DNA from: Streptomyces curacoi
GTDB lineage: Bacteria; Actinomycetota; Actinomycetes; Streptomycetales; Streptomycetaceae
DNA: 64,000 nucleotides
Direction of reading: 5' to 3'
NCBI RefSeq assembly: GCF_001513975.1
Contig: NZ_KQ947985.1
Location: forward strand, 496,001 to 560,000
Below, piece by piece: positions 56,883-64,000 of this stretch (positions are counted from its first letter, which is position 1; each line of letters begins with the position of its first letter). A program made the translations under genes and the position numbers. Below the pieces are notes generated by a model, which saw only the letters and a list, made by a program, of their open reading frames with translations, searched no databases and was not told where the DNA came from.

Positions 56883-58124
56883 GTGTCAGCGCTGCTCGTG
56901 CCGCCCGGCCGCGTGTGCCAAGCACGGAACCGGGACGTGGCCCTGCGAACCATCACCGCGGAGACCTACCGCGCCTTCCTCGCGTCCCCCGACGGCGCCG
57001 CGCTCGGTGCCGGTTTCCTCCAGTGCCCGTCCTGGGCCGACGTCAAGGAGGGCTGGCGTGCCCAACTGCTCGGCTGGGGGCCGGATCCGGAGGCGGGCGC
57101 ACTGACCGGCGTGGCGCTGGTGCTGATGCGTCAGTTCCCCGGCACCCGCAAGTACTTCGCCTACCTCCCCGAAGGGCCCGTCGCCGACTGGACCGCCCCC
57201 GACATCGACCGCTGGCTCGGCCCGCTGCTGGAACACCTGCGCCGCGCGGGCGCCTTCGCCGTGCGCATCGGCCCGTCGCCCGCCTACCGGCGCTGGGACG
57301 CCGCCCTGCTCAAGCCGCTCACCGGCCCGGGCCGACGCCTGGGCGACGTCCTCGCCAGTGAGGTCGACCCGCTCGGCACCGCCGTGGCCGAGCGGCTGCG
57401 GGCCCGCGGCTGGCGCCGCTGCGGGGGTGACGGGACCGGAGGGGGCGGGACCGGCGGCAGGGGAGCCGGCGGCAGCGGGGCCGGTGGGGACGGGGACGCC
57501 CAGCCCCGGCACGTCTTCCACGTGCCGCTCGCCGGCCGCACCACCGAGGACCTGTGGTCCGGGCTCAACCAGGAGTGGCGCCGCAATGTCCGCCGGGCCC
57601 AGAAGGAGGGCGTGGAGGTGGTCGTGGGCAGCGCGGCCGAACTCCCCGAGTTCTACCGGCTGCTCGGCATCACCGAACGACGCGACGGCTTCCGGCTCGG
57701 CCGCTCGCTCGCCTACTACGAGCGTCAGTACGCGGCGCTCAACGCCGAGGAACCGGGCCGGATGAAGCTGTACCTCGCCCGTCACCGGGGAGAGATCCTG
57801 GCCGCCCACACGATGATCACGGTGGGCCGTCGGGCCTGGTACCAGACCGGCGCCTCGGCCGACCACCGCCGCGAGGTCCGCCCCTCCAACGCCCTGCAGT
57901 GGCGGATGCTGCAGGACGCCCACGCCCTGGGCGCCGACGTCTACGACATGCGCGGGGTACCCTCCACTCTCGATCCTGGGGAACGTGCGTACGGACTGCT
58001 GCGGTGGAAGCTCGGCACCGGGGGACAGGTCGTCGAGACGTTGGGGGAATGGGAGAGGCCTTTGGCCGGCAGCGCCAACCACACGCTCTACCGCGCCTTC
58101 CAGGCGTACCTGAACCGCCGATGA
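56883..58124 (+). CDS. femX: FemX-type lipid II peptidyltransferase (FemAB family)
   Basis: 413 residues with the double-GNAT fold of Fem enzymes, which add the bridge amino acid (Gly in Streptomyces) to lipid II. Typical parts: FLQCPSWADVKEGWRAQLLG, NQEWRRNVRRAQKEGVEV, ILAAHTMITVGRRAWYQTG, and the closing YRAFQAYLNR. Residues 181-208 are a Gly-rich insert (GGDGTGGGGTGGRGAGG) not usual in the family. GTG 56883 has GGAGAGG about 10 bases upstream. Its stop overlaps murJ (ATGA). Confidence 0.85.
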   Translation: MSALLVPPGRVCQARNRDVALRTITAETYRAFLASPDGAALGAGFLQCPSWADVKEGWRAQLLGWGPDPEAGALTGVALVLMRQFPGTRKYFAYLPEGPVADWTAPDIDRWLGPLLEHLRRAGAFAVRIGPSPAYRRWDAALLKPLTGPGRRLGDVLASEVDPLGTAVAERLRARGWRRCGGDGTGGGGTGGRGAGGSGAGGDGDAQPRHVFHVPLAGRTTEDLWSGLNQEWRRNVRRAQKEGVEVVVGSAAELPEFYRLLGITERRDGFRLGRSLAYYERQYAALNAEEPGRMKLYLARHRGEILAAHTMITVGRRAWYQTGASADHRREVRPSNALQWRMLQDAHALGADVYDMRGVPSTLDPGERAYGLLRWKLGTGGQVVETLGEWERPLAGSANHTLYRAFQAYLNRR

Positions 58125-59839
58125 GGCAGCCGACGCCGACCACGTCGACCAGTACGGAGACTGCGGAGACTGCGGAGACTGCGGAGACTGCGGAGACTGC
58201 GGAAACGACGGTGCCCCGGGCTCCGAAGGTGGGCTCCGCGGCGCGCGGCAGCGCCGTCATGGCCGCCGGATCCATCGTCGCCCGCGCCACCGGTTTCGCC
58301 CGGTCCGCCGTCGTCGCGGCGGCGATCGGCACCATCGGGCCGACCGCCGACGGCTACGCGGTCGGCAACGCCCTGCCCACCATCGTCTACATGCTGCTCC
58401 TCGGCGGCGCGCTGAACGCCGTCTTCGTACCCGAGCTGGTCAAGGCCGCCAAGGAGCACGAGGACGGCGGCGCCGCGTACACCGACCGGCTCGTCACCGT
58501 CTGCGTCGTCGCCCTGCTGGCGATCACCGCGACCGCGGTATGGGCGGCGCCCGCGATCGTCGACACGTACACCGACTACACCGGCGGGCAGGCGGCCATG
58601 ACCACCGCGTTCGCCCGCTACTGCCTGCCCCAGATCTTCTTCCTCGGGCTCTTCACGCTGCTCGGGCAGGTACTCAACGCCCGCGGCCGGTTCGGCGCGA
58701 TGATGTGGGCGCCGGTCCTGAACAACGTCGTCGTCATGACGGTCTTCGGCCTGTACCTGGCCCTGGCCATGGCCGGTGGGGCCGGTGGGGCCGGCGGGGG
58801 CACGCTCACCGCGACCGAGACCGCCGTACTCGGCTGGGGCACGACCGCCGGCATCGCCGCCCAGGCACTGGCCCTCCTCCCCGCCCTGCGCGCGGCCCGC
58901 TTCCGCTGGCGCCCCCGCTTCGACTGGCGCGGCAGCGGACTGACCCGCCCCCTGCGCTCGGCCGGCTGGCTGGTGCTGCTGGTCCTCGCCAACCAGGGCG
59001 CCTACTGGGTCACCACCCGGCTGGCCACCACCGCGGGCCTCGACGGCGGTCCCGGATACGGCGCGTACAACAACGCCTATGCCCTGTGGGTCGTACCGCA
59101 CGGCATCATCACGGTCTCCGTGGTGACCGCGCTGCTGCCCCGGATGAGCGCCGCCGCGGCCGACGGGGACACCGCCGCCGTGCGGCGCGACGTCTCCCAC
59201 GCCCTGCGCGTCAGCGCCTGCGCCGTCGTACCCGCCGCCTGCGCGCTGTTCGCGCTCGCCCAGCCGGTGATGGCCCTCGTCTTCGGGTACGGCAGGACCA
59301 GCGCCGCCGACACGGCCGCCATGGCCGGGATCCTGATGGCCTTCGCGCCGGGACTGATCGCCCTGTCCGGCCAGTACGTCCTGTCCCGCGCCTTCTACGC
59401 GCTCTCCGACACCCGTACGCCGTTCCTGCTCAACCTCGTGATCGTCGCCCTCAACGCGGGACTGTCCCTGGCCGCCGCCCACCTGCTGCCGGCGCGCTGG
59501 GCCGTGACGGGCATGGCGGCGGCGTACTCGCTGGCGCTGTGCGCGGGCTGGGCGGTGACCGGCCGGGTGCTGAGCCGTCGGCTCGCCGTCGCACGCCCCC
59601 TGCGCTCGACCACCGTCGGCACGCACGCGCGGCTGGTGCTCGCCGCCGTCCCCGCCACCGCGCTGGGCCACCTCGCGGCGCTGGGAACCGCACCGGCGGG
59701 GGCGGTGGTCTCCACGGTTGCCGGAGCAGCCGCGGTCGTCCTCACCTTCGCCCTGCTCGCCCGTCCGCTGCGACTCGCCGAACTCGACGCGCTGCTCTCG
59801 GGCGTACGCCGGCGATGGACCCGGACCCGACCGACCTGA
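58121..59839 (+). CDS. murJ: MurJ/MviN-family lipid II flippase
   Basis: 572 residues, 13-14 membrane helices of the MOP superfamily (ARATGFARSAVVAAAIG; VLNARGRFGAMMWAPVLNN; SRAFYALSDTRTPFLLN). N-terminal 33 residues are a Thr/Glu/Ala repeat from a 9-bp microsatellite. Translationally coupled to femX, which makes its substrate. A second MurJ elsewhere on the chromosome is likely, so this may be the non-essential paralogue. Confidence 0.9.
   Translation: MRQPTPTTSTSTETAETAETAETAETAETTVPRAPKVGSAARGSAVMAAGSIVARATGFARSAVVAAAIGTIGPTADGYAVGNALPTIVYMLLLGGALNAVFVPELVKAAKEHEDGGAAYTDRLVTVCVVALLAITATAVWAAPAIVDTYTDYTGGQAAMTTAFARYCLPQIFFLGLFTLLGQVLNARGRFGAMMWAPVLNNVVVMTVFGLYLALAMAGGAGGAGGGTLTATETAVLGWGTTAGIAAQALALLPALRAARFRWRPRFDWRGSGLTRPLRSAGWLVLLVLANQGAYWVTTRLATTAGLDGGPGYGAYNNAYALWVVPHGIITVSVVTALLPRMSAAAADGDTAAVRRDVSHALRVSACAVVPAACALFALAQPVMALVFGYGRTSAADTAAMAGILMAFAPGLIALSGQYVLSRAFYALSDTRTPFLLNLVIVALNAGLSLAAAHLLPARWAVTGMAAAYSLALCAGWAVTGRVLSRRLAVARPLRSTTVGTHARLVLAAVPATALGHLAALGTAPAGAVVSTVAGAAAVVLTFALLARPLRLAELDALLSGVRRRWTRTRPT
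58156..58200 (+). repeat. 9-bp microsatellite in murJ, five perfect units
   Basis: GGAGACTGC repeated five times, plus a sixth degenerate unit. In frame, giving an (ETA)n-type tail. Copy-number changes would keep the frame. Confidence 0.95.
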
Positions 59840-59862
59840 CCATCACCGAGGGAGAACCGCCG

Positions 59863-60555
59863 ATGCCCCGCGTACTCCTCATCGAGGACGACCCTTCCGT
59901 ACGCGAGGGGGTCGGACTCGGTCTGCGCCGCCGCGGCCACGAGGTACGGGCGGCCGCGACCGGCGAGGCCGGCCTCGCCGCGCTGGCCGAGTTCCGCCCC
60001 GATCTGCTGCTGCTGGACCTGATGCTGCCCGGAATGAACGGCGTCCAGGTCTGCCGGCGGGTCCGCGAGCACAGCCAGCTGCCGATCATCATGCTCACCG
60101 CGCGCGGCGACGACTTCGACGTGGTCGTCGGCCTGGAAGCCGGTGCCGACGACTACATCGTCAAGCCCGCCCGCACCGAGGTGATCGAGGCCCGCATCCG
60201 TGCCGTACTGCGCCGCCTGGACGACAGCGGCCCGGGCCGCCAGGGCCGCCCGGCCATCGAGGTCTACGGCGAACTCACCATCGACCGGGTCGCCCTGACC
60301 GTCAGCAAAACCGGCCGGCCGCTCGCGCTCGCCCCCTCGGAGCTCAAGCTCCTGCTGCACCTCTCCGCCGCCCCCGAGCAGGTGTTCAGCAGGCAGCAAC
60401 TGCTGGAGCACGTCTGGGACCACAGCTACCACGCCGACGCCCGCCTGGTCGACGCGTGCGTCCGCCGCCTGCGCGGCAAGATCGAGGACGAGGCCGGCAG
60501 CCCTCGTTACGTCCAGACACTGCGGGGCTTCGGCTACCGCTTCGGGCCGCTGTGA
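59863..60555 (+). CDS. OmpR-family response regulator
   Basis: 230 residues. Receiver with Asp about 52 (LLLDLMLPG) and Lys in YIVKPA; winged-helix output with YVQTLRGFGYRF. Resembles the streptomycete AfsQ1/CseB group. ATG 59863 has GGAG 8 bases upstream and lies 23 bases after murJ. GTGA overlap with the kinase. Confidence 0.94.
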   Translation: MPRVLLIEDDPSVREGVGLGLRRRGHEVRAAATGEAGLAALAEFRPDLLLLDLMLPGMNGVQVCRRVREHSQLPIIMLTARGDDFDVVVGLEAGADDYIVKPARTEVIEARIRAVLRRLDDSGPGRQGRPAIEVYGELTIDRVALTVSKTGRPLALAPSELKLLLHLSAAPEQVFSRQQLLEHVWDHSYHADARLVDACVRRLRGKIEDEAGSPRYVQTLRGFGYRFGPL

Positions 60556-62123
60556 CCACCGGCTCCGGCGCAGGTTCCGGTCCAGGTTCCGGCTCCGCCA
60601 CCGGCTTCAGCCCCGACCGCGGCCCCGATCCCGCCACCGGCTCCGGCCCCGACCGCGGCCCCGGCCGGTCACGGATCAGGGCGTTCGGGCTGCGCACCCG
60701 TCTGCTGCTCGCATTCCTCCTGGTCGCCGCCGTCAGTGCCGGCACGACGGCCGCGCTGACCTACCGTGAGGCCCGTAACGCGATGCTGCAGACCGCCCAG
60801 GACACGGCGGTCACGTCGTTCCGCGACCAGGTCCAGCAGACGGCCTTCGGGCTGCCCCTGCAGGGCGGGGAGGACCTGGAGGCAGTCCTGCGGGACATCG
60901 CCCGCAAGGGCAAGCCGCACCCCTGGGTGGTGTTCGCCGAGTACGGCTCGATCCGCGCCTCCTCGGGCGAGAACCCCGTCTCCACCGTCATCACACCCGA
61001 ACTGCGCCGCGCGGCGCGGGCCAACCCGCACGGCAGCTTCGAGCGGGTCGTCAAGGACGGCGTTCCCTACCTGACCATCGCCATGCCCATGGTCTTCAAG
61101 GCGAGCCCGGACAGCGTGCTGCCCAGCGGACTCGTCCTCTACGCCGTCATGCGGATGACCGACGAACAGGTCAACGTCGACGCCCTCCTCATGGCCGCCC
61201 GGGACGGCGCCCTGCCCGGCCTCGCCGTCGCGCTGATCCCCGGCCTGATCGCCGCGCGCAGCGTGCTGCGCCCGGTGCGGGAACTGCGCCGAGCGGCCCG
61301 GAGCATGGGCAGCGGCAGACTCGACACCCGGATTCCGGTGCGCGGCAGCGACGAACTGGCGGACCTGGCACGCACCTTCAACGAGTCCGCGGCCCAACTG
61401 GAGTGCTCGGTACGGGAACTGCGCGAGGCCGAGGAGCGTGCCCGCCGCTTCGCCTCCGACGTCTCGCACGAACTGCGCACCCCCCTCGCCGGCATGCTCG
61501 CCGTCACCGAGGTCCTCGACGAGGACGCGGACCACCTGGACGCCGACACCGCCCGGGCGGTCCGGCTGGTCAGCGCGGAGACCGGAAAGCTCGCCGTACT
61601 CGTCGAGGACCTGATGGAGATCTCCCGCTTCGACGCCCGCGCGGCCGAACTGAACACCGACGAGGTCGACGTCGCCGAGGCCATCCGCAAAACCCTCCAC
61701 AACCGGCACTGGAGCGACGACCGGATCCGCACCGAACTCCCCGACGGCATCCGCGCCCGGCTCGACCCCCGCCGCTTCGACATCGTGATCGCCAACCTCG
61801 TGGGCAACGCCCTGCGGCACGGCAGCGCGCCCGTCACGGTGAGCCTGCGCACCGAGACACGCTCCCCGTCCCCGCCCGTGCTGATCACCGAGGTGATGGA
61901 CAGCGGCCCCGGCATCCGCCCCGAATCGCTCCCGCACATCTTCGACCGCTTCTACAAGGCCGACGCGGCCCGTACCCGCTCGGCGGGCAGCGGCCTGGGA
62001 CTGGCGATCACCCTGGAGAACGTAAAGCTGCACGGCGGAACGATCCGCGCGGGGAACCCGCCCGGCGGCGGTGCCGTCTTCACCGTCGAGATACCGCTGC
62101 ACGCGGAGGGGGCCCGGGGATGA
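60552..62123 (+). CDS. Sensor histidine kinase of the envelope module
   Basis: 523 residues. Low-complexity Gly/Ser/Pro N-terminus (1-40, from degenerate repeats), membrane helix about 47-70, extracytoplasmic sensor about 71-212, second helix about 213-238, HAMP (RPVRELRRAARSMGSGRL), HisKA His about 306 (DVSHELRTPLAG), HATPase with NLVGNALRHG and GSGLGLAIT. Coupled to the regulator before and the lipoprotein after it. Confidence 0.93.
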   Translation: MTTGSGAGSGPGSGSATGFSPDRGPDPATGSGPDRGPGRSRIRAFGLRTRLLLAFLLVAAVSAGTTAALTYREARNAMLQTAQDTAVTSFRDQVQQTAFGLPLQGGEDLEAVLRDIARKGKPHPWVVFAEYGSIRASSGENPVSTVITPELRRAARANPHGSFERVVKDGVPYLTIAMPMVFKASPDSVLPSGLVLYAVMRMTDEQVNVDALLMAARDGALPGLAVALIPGLIAARSVLRPVRELRRAARSMGSGRLDTRIPVRGSDELADLARTFNESAAQLECSVRELREAEERARRFASDVSHELRTPLAGMLAVTEVLDEDADHLDADTARAVRLVSAETGKLAVLVEDLMEISRFDARAAELNTDEVDVAEAIRKTLHNRHWSDDRIRTELPDGIRARLDPRRFDIVIANLVGNALRHGSAPVTVSLRTETRSPSPPVLITEVMDSGPGIRPESLPHIFDRFYKADAARTRSAGSGLGLAITLENVKLHGGTIRAGNPPGGGAVFTVEIPLHAEGARG

Positions 62124-62755
62124 GGCGCACGCGGACGCGCAGACGTGCGAGGGCCGTTGCCGCCGCCGTCACGGCGGCCGCACCGCTGCTCGGTGCCTGC
62201 GGCATCCAGGAGACCGACGTCATCGAGGCGGGCGGTCCCGCCTCCTTCCAGGCCTTCCTCAACCGCGACCACGACATGCTGCTCTTCTTCCGTTCCCCCG
62301 ACGGAGGACTGAGCCCCGTGATCCGGACGACCGAGCCCTCGGCCGGGTTCGGCGACGAATACGTCGAGCCGGGCTCCGCAGACCAGAACAGCACCGACAC
62401 GGCCGGACCGGTCCCCACGGAGAAGGCCGTCCTGGCGTTGCTCGCCGGCCCCCGGGAGGAAGACCGAGCCGCCGGCCTCAGCACCTCCCTCCCCGCCACC
62501 CGCCCCGGCGGAACCGTCGAGGTCGAGCCCCCCTCGAACGGCAAGGTAACAACCCGCCTCCCCCTTGCCCTGCAGGACCTGAACAGCACTGCTCTACACC
62601 AGCTGACCTGCACGATCGCCTACAGCCACAACACCGACGGCCAGGTCGTCGTGGAACTGACGGACCAGGACGGAACATCGAGGACCGGCACTTGCGGACT
62701 CGCTCCCCGCAACAGCGGGGAGGCGCCCGCGGAACCAGGGCCGAGCACTCGATGA
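62120..62755 (+). CDS. Lipoprotein coupled to the sensor kinase
   Basis: 211 residues. Basic start, lipobox LLGAC (Cys about 27). Mature domain contains EKAVLALLAGPREEDRAAGL then TTRLPLALQDLNSTALHQLT, recalling GerMN-like lipoproteins. ATG overlaps the kinase stop. By analogy with CseA and other kinase-linked lipoproteins it may modulate the sensor; that is inference. Confidence 0.85.
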   Translation: MRRTRTRRRARAVAAAVTAAAPLLGACGIQETDVIEAGGPASFQAFLNRDHDMLLFFRSPDGGLSPVIRTTEPSAGFGDEYVEPGSADQNSTDTAGPVPTEKAVLALLAGPREEDRAAGLSTSLPATRPGGTVEVEPPSNGKVTTRLPLALQDLNSTALHQLTCTIAYSHNTDGQVVVELTDQDGTSRTGTCGLAPRNSGEAPAEPGPSTR

Positions 62756-63463
62756 TGTGGGATGAGAGGGGCCTTTCCGGCCTGCAGGCGCAGTTGGCAC
62801 ACGAGATGCTGAGTCGTGTCACGGCGTTCTCGCTCGGGCGGGAAGTCCGGCTCGTCCGTGGGGTGGTGACTTCCCCGGACCGACGCGGTGTCGGTCGCGT
62901 GGTCCTGTGGGACGGGGCAGCAACTGGACAGCTCGGTCGCGTTCGACGTGCCGCTCACGGATCGGCACGGCGGAAACATCCCCTCGGGGGACCTTGCGGC
63001 CGCCCTGCGCGGCGCATTGGCCGCCTGCTCCGGACGCGAGGTCGAGGAGGCTCCACGTGACGTCTTCGGTATCCCGGTGATTGACGCTTCCGCCACTGTC
63101 CACGCCTTCGTCGCCCAGCCGCGGTTCCAGGTGGCGGATGCACTGCATGCCGCGGCGGCAGCGTTCTCCGTCCCCCCGGAGCCGGACGAGCCCGCGGAAC
63201 TGCGCCTGTGCGGGTTCTTGCTCCTCGATCAGGCGACATGCCGTCTCTATCTGGACACCCCCGCGTCAGAGGGCGCTCCGCCATTCGGTGTCGACCTTCC
63301 CCTTCGGGACGAAGAAGGCACCGTCGTCGCCGGTGTGACGGCAGTGCACGCCGCCCTGCCGGTCCTTCTGCTGCTGGGGGAGTTGGAACGTATGCGGAAG
63401 AACGTCCACGACCCCTACTGCCGTGCCGTCTACGACTTGGTGGACTGGCTCTCGGGTCGCTGA
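62752..63463 (+). CDS. Hypothetical protein, interrupted by a +1 frameshift
   Basis: ATG 62752 overlaps the lipoprotein stop (ATGA). The first frame reads DERGLSGLQAQLAHEMLSRV and GVVTSPDRRGVGRVVLWDG with normal codon bias, which collapses after 62920; the bias continues in the next frame (QQLDSSVAFDVPLTDRHGGN to the stop at 63463). Removing one G of the GGGG at 62914-62917 would join WDG to QQLDSS. The in-frame GTG at 62888 for the second part has no ribosome site. About 236 residues when joined. Family unknown; likely part of the envelope operon. Confidence 0.65.
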
Positions 63464-63751
63464 CTGAGCAGTCCCGGGGGTGCGGGGCGTCAGGCCTCGT
63501 TCGAGCCGTGCGCTGCGATGCTGCGGCGATCAGCCACGCGCAGGCGCGGACCGTTCAGCCGTACGGCAGCTCCTGGTGCGGGAGTTCGGCTGGGACCGGC
63601 GCTCGGGAACGAGCCGGGGAACAAGCCGGGTGGCCGACGTCGCTGTCCGCCCCGGCCGGAATGGGTCAGGTTGCGGTAATTCTCCCCGCCTCCAAGCATG
63701 GGCTCAGGTGAACAGCGACAGAGCCCGTGGGAGGGCACGTCCCGGGGAGAC

Positions 63752-63838
63752 ATGAGAGCCATGACGTTTCTTGCGGTTCGGTCCGCCGACCGTCGCCGGA
63801 CCAGGCGCACGCGACCGGCGCGCGTGCGGTCGACATGA
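63752..63838 (+). CDS. Possible 28-residue upstream ORF
   Basis: ATG 63752 after GGGGAGA; Arg-rich (SADRRRTRRTRPARVRST); its TGA overlaps the ATG at 63835. Region 63464-63834 otherwise shows no gene I can support. Its codon bias is poor, so it may be only a leader. Confidence 0.25.
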   Translation: MRAMTFLAVRSADRRRTRRTRPARVRST

Positions 63839-63880
63839 CCGACGAGGGCAGGCCGCTATGACCGACGAGGACAGGCCGCT
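63835..63880 (+). repeat. 23-bp tandem duplication of a gene start
   Basis: ATGACCGACGAGGGCAGGCC-GCT (63835-63857) is repeated with one change (G to A) at 63858-63880. Since 23 is not a multiple of three, the first copy becomes an 8-codon ORF (MTDEGRPL) ending in a TGA that overlaps the second ATG. Confidence 0.92.
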
Positions 63881-64000
63881 GCGCTGTCTGGTCACCGGCG
63901 CCACCGGTTACCTGGGCGGCAGGCTGGTGCCGGAGCTGCTGGCCGCCGGGCATTCCGTGCGCTGCCTGGCCCGCTCGCCCGGCAAGCTGCGGGACCATCC
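63858..64000 (+). CDS. NAD(P)-binding SDR-type oxidoreductase (runs off the window)
   Basis: 47 residues visible from ATG 63858. MTDEDRPLRCLVTGATGYLG gives the Rossmann TGATGYLGG nucleotide loop, followed by RLVPELLAAGHSVRCLARSP with the Arg typical of NADPH use. Atypical (NmrA/YfcH-like) SDR group. Preceded by the duplicated start and two mini-ORFs with overlapping ATGA junctions, which would couple its translation to theirs. Confidence 0.85.
   Translation, partial: MTDEDRPLRCLVTGATGYLGGRLVPELLAAGHSVRCLARSPGKLRDH

Overview
The base composition (about 70-72% G+C, almost all third codon positions G or C), GTG/TTG starts with AAGGAG-type ribosome sites, many ATGA/GTGA stop-start overlaps, Tat and lipoprotein exports, and the families present (MmpL, ANTAR, DUF5994, SCO5918-type, GvpU-like, FemX, ArsO) all point to chromosomal DNA of a Streptomyces or close relative. 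I see no rRNA, tRNA, CRISPR array, transposase or integrase.

Layout. 1-2.1 kb: start of an exported protein and a Tat-exported beta-helix polysaccharidase, with two identical palindromes between them. 2.1-6.5 kb: an arsenic-resistance block (arsC, arsR, Acr3-type arsB, a second arsR, arsO) with repeated operator-like sequences in both divergent promoters. 6.6-10.5 kb: MmpL transporter, an orphan histidine kinase and an amidohydrolase remnant. 10.5-12.6 kb: secreted beta-propeller and TerB-like protein. 12.7-18.9 kb: LacI regulator, divergent ABC importer and a GH13 alpha-glucosidase, with textbook LacI operators on the promoter. 19.3-22.0 kb: a four-gene operon (secreted cationic peptide precursor, tiny membrane protein, BcrA-type ATPase, permease) that reads like an undescribed bacteriocin/self-protection system and is the most interesting novelty candidate here. 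22.1-28.5 kb: hypothetical proteins, a NarL-type two-component pair, small membrane proteins, a DinB protein and a GAF/PAS/PP2C phosphatase.

28.7-31.7 kb: a CUT2-type sugar (possibly fructose) ABC system whose ATPase is divergent from its binding protein and permease. 31.7-32.8 kb: about 1.1 kb of gene-free, C-rich DNA built from four copies of a hairpin-bearing dispersed repeat plus 32-bp tandem repeats. 32.9-37.9 kb: PASTA-less Ser/Thr kinase, an EamA exporter with a leaderless attenuator peptide, an XRE membrane regulator and a DUF4232 lipoprotein. 37.9-42.0 kb: iron-siderophore uptake system with two iron boxes. 42-53.9 kb: mostly small stress-type genes (double GNAT, three DUF5994 paralogues, GvpU-like, SCO5918 family, CBS, DEAD helicase, cold-shock protein, MerR, PRC-barrel, GAF-ANTAR, STAS), plus an ABC-ATPase remnant and unlisted small ORFs. 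54-63.5 kb: secreted lipase-like hydrolase, then a cell-wall module: an L,D-transpeptidase lipoprotein with a frameshift after its signal peptide, divergent from femX-murJ-response regulator-kinase-lipoprotein-hypothetical, the last of which is also frameshifted. The window ends in an SDR-type oxidoreductase whose start region is tandemly duplicated.

How parts fit: the arsenic genes act together (arsenate reduction, arsenite efflux, flavoprotein chemistry, two As(III) repressors). The 13-19 kb operon would import and hydrolyse alpha-glucosides. The 56-63 kb genes would make and flip lipid II and sense envelope state. Coordinates of starts were chosen by ribosome-site inspection; all family names are from motif reading only, without database searches.
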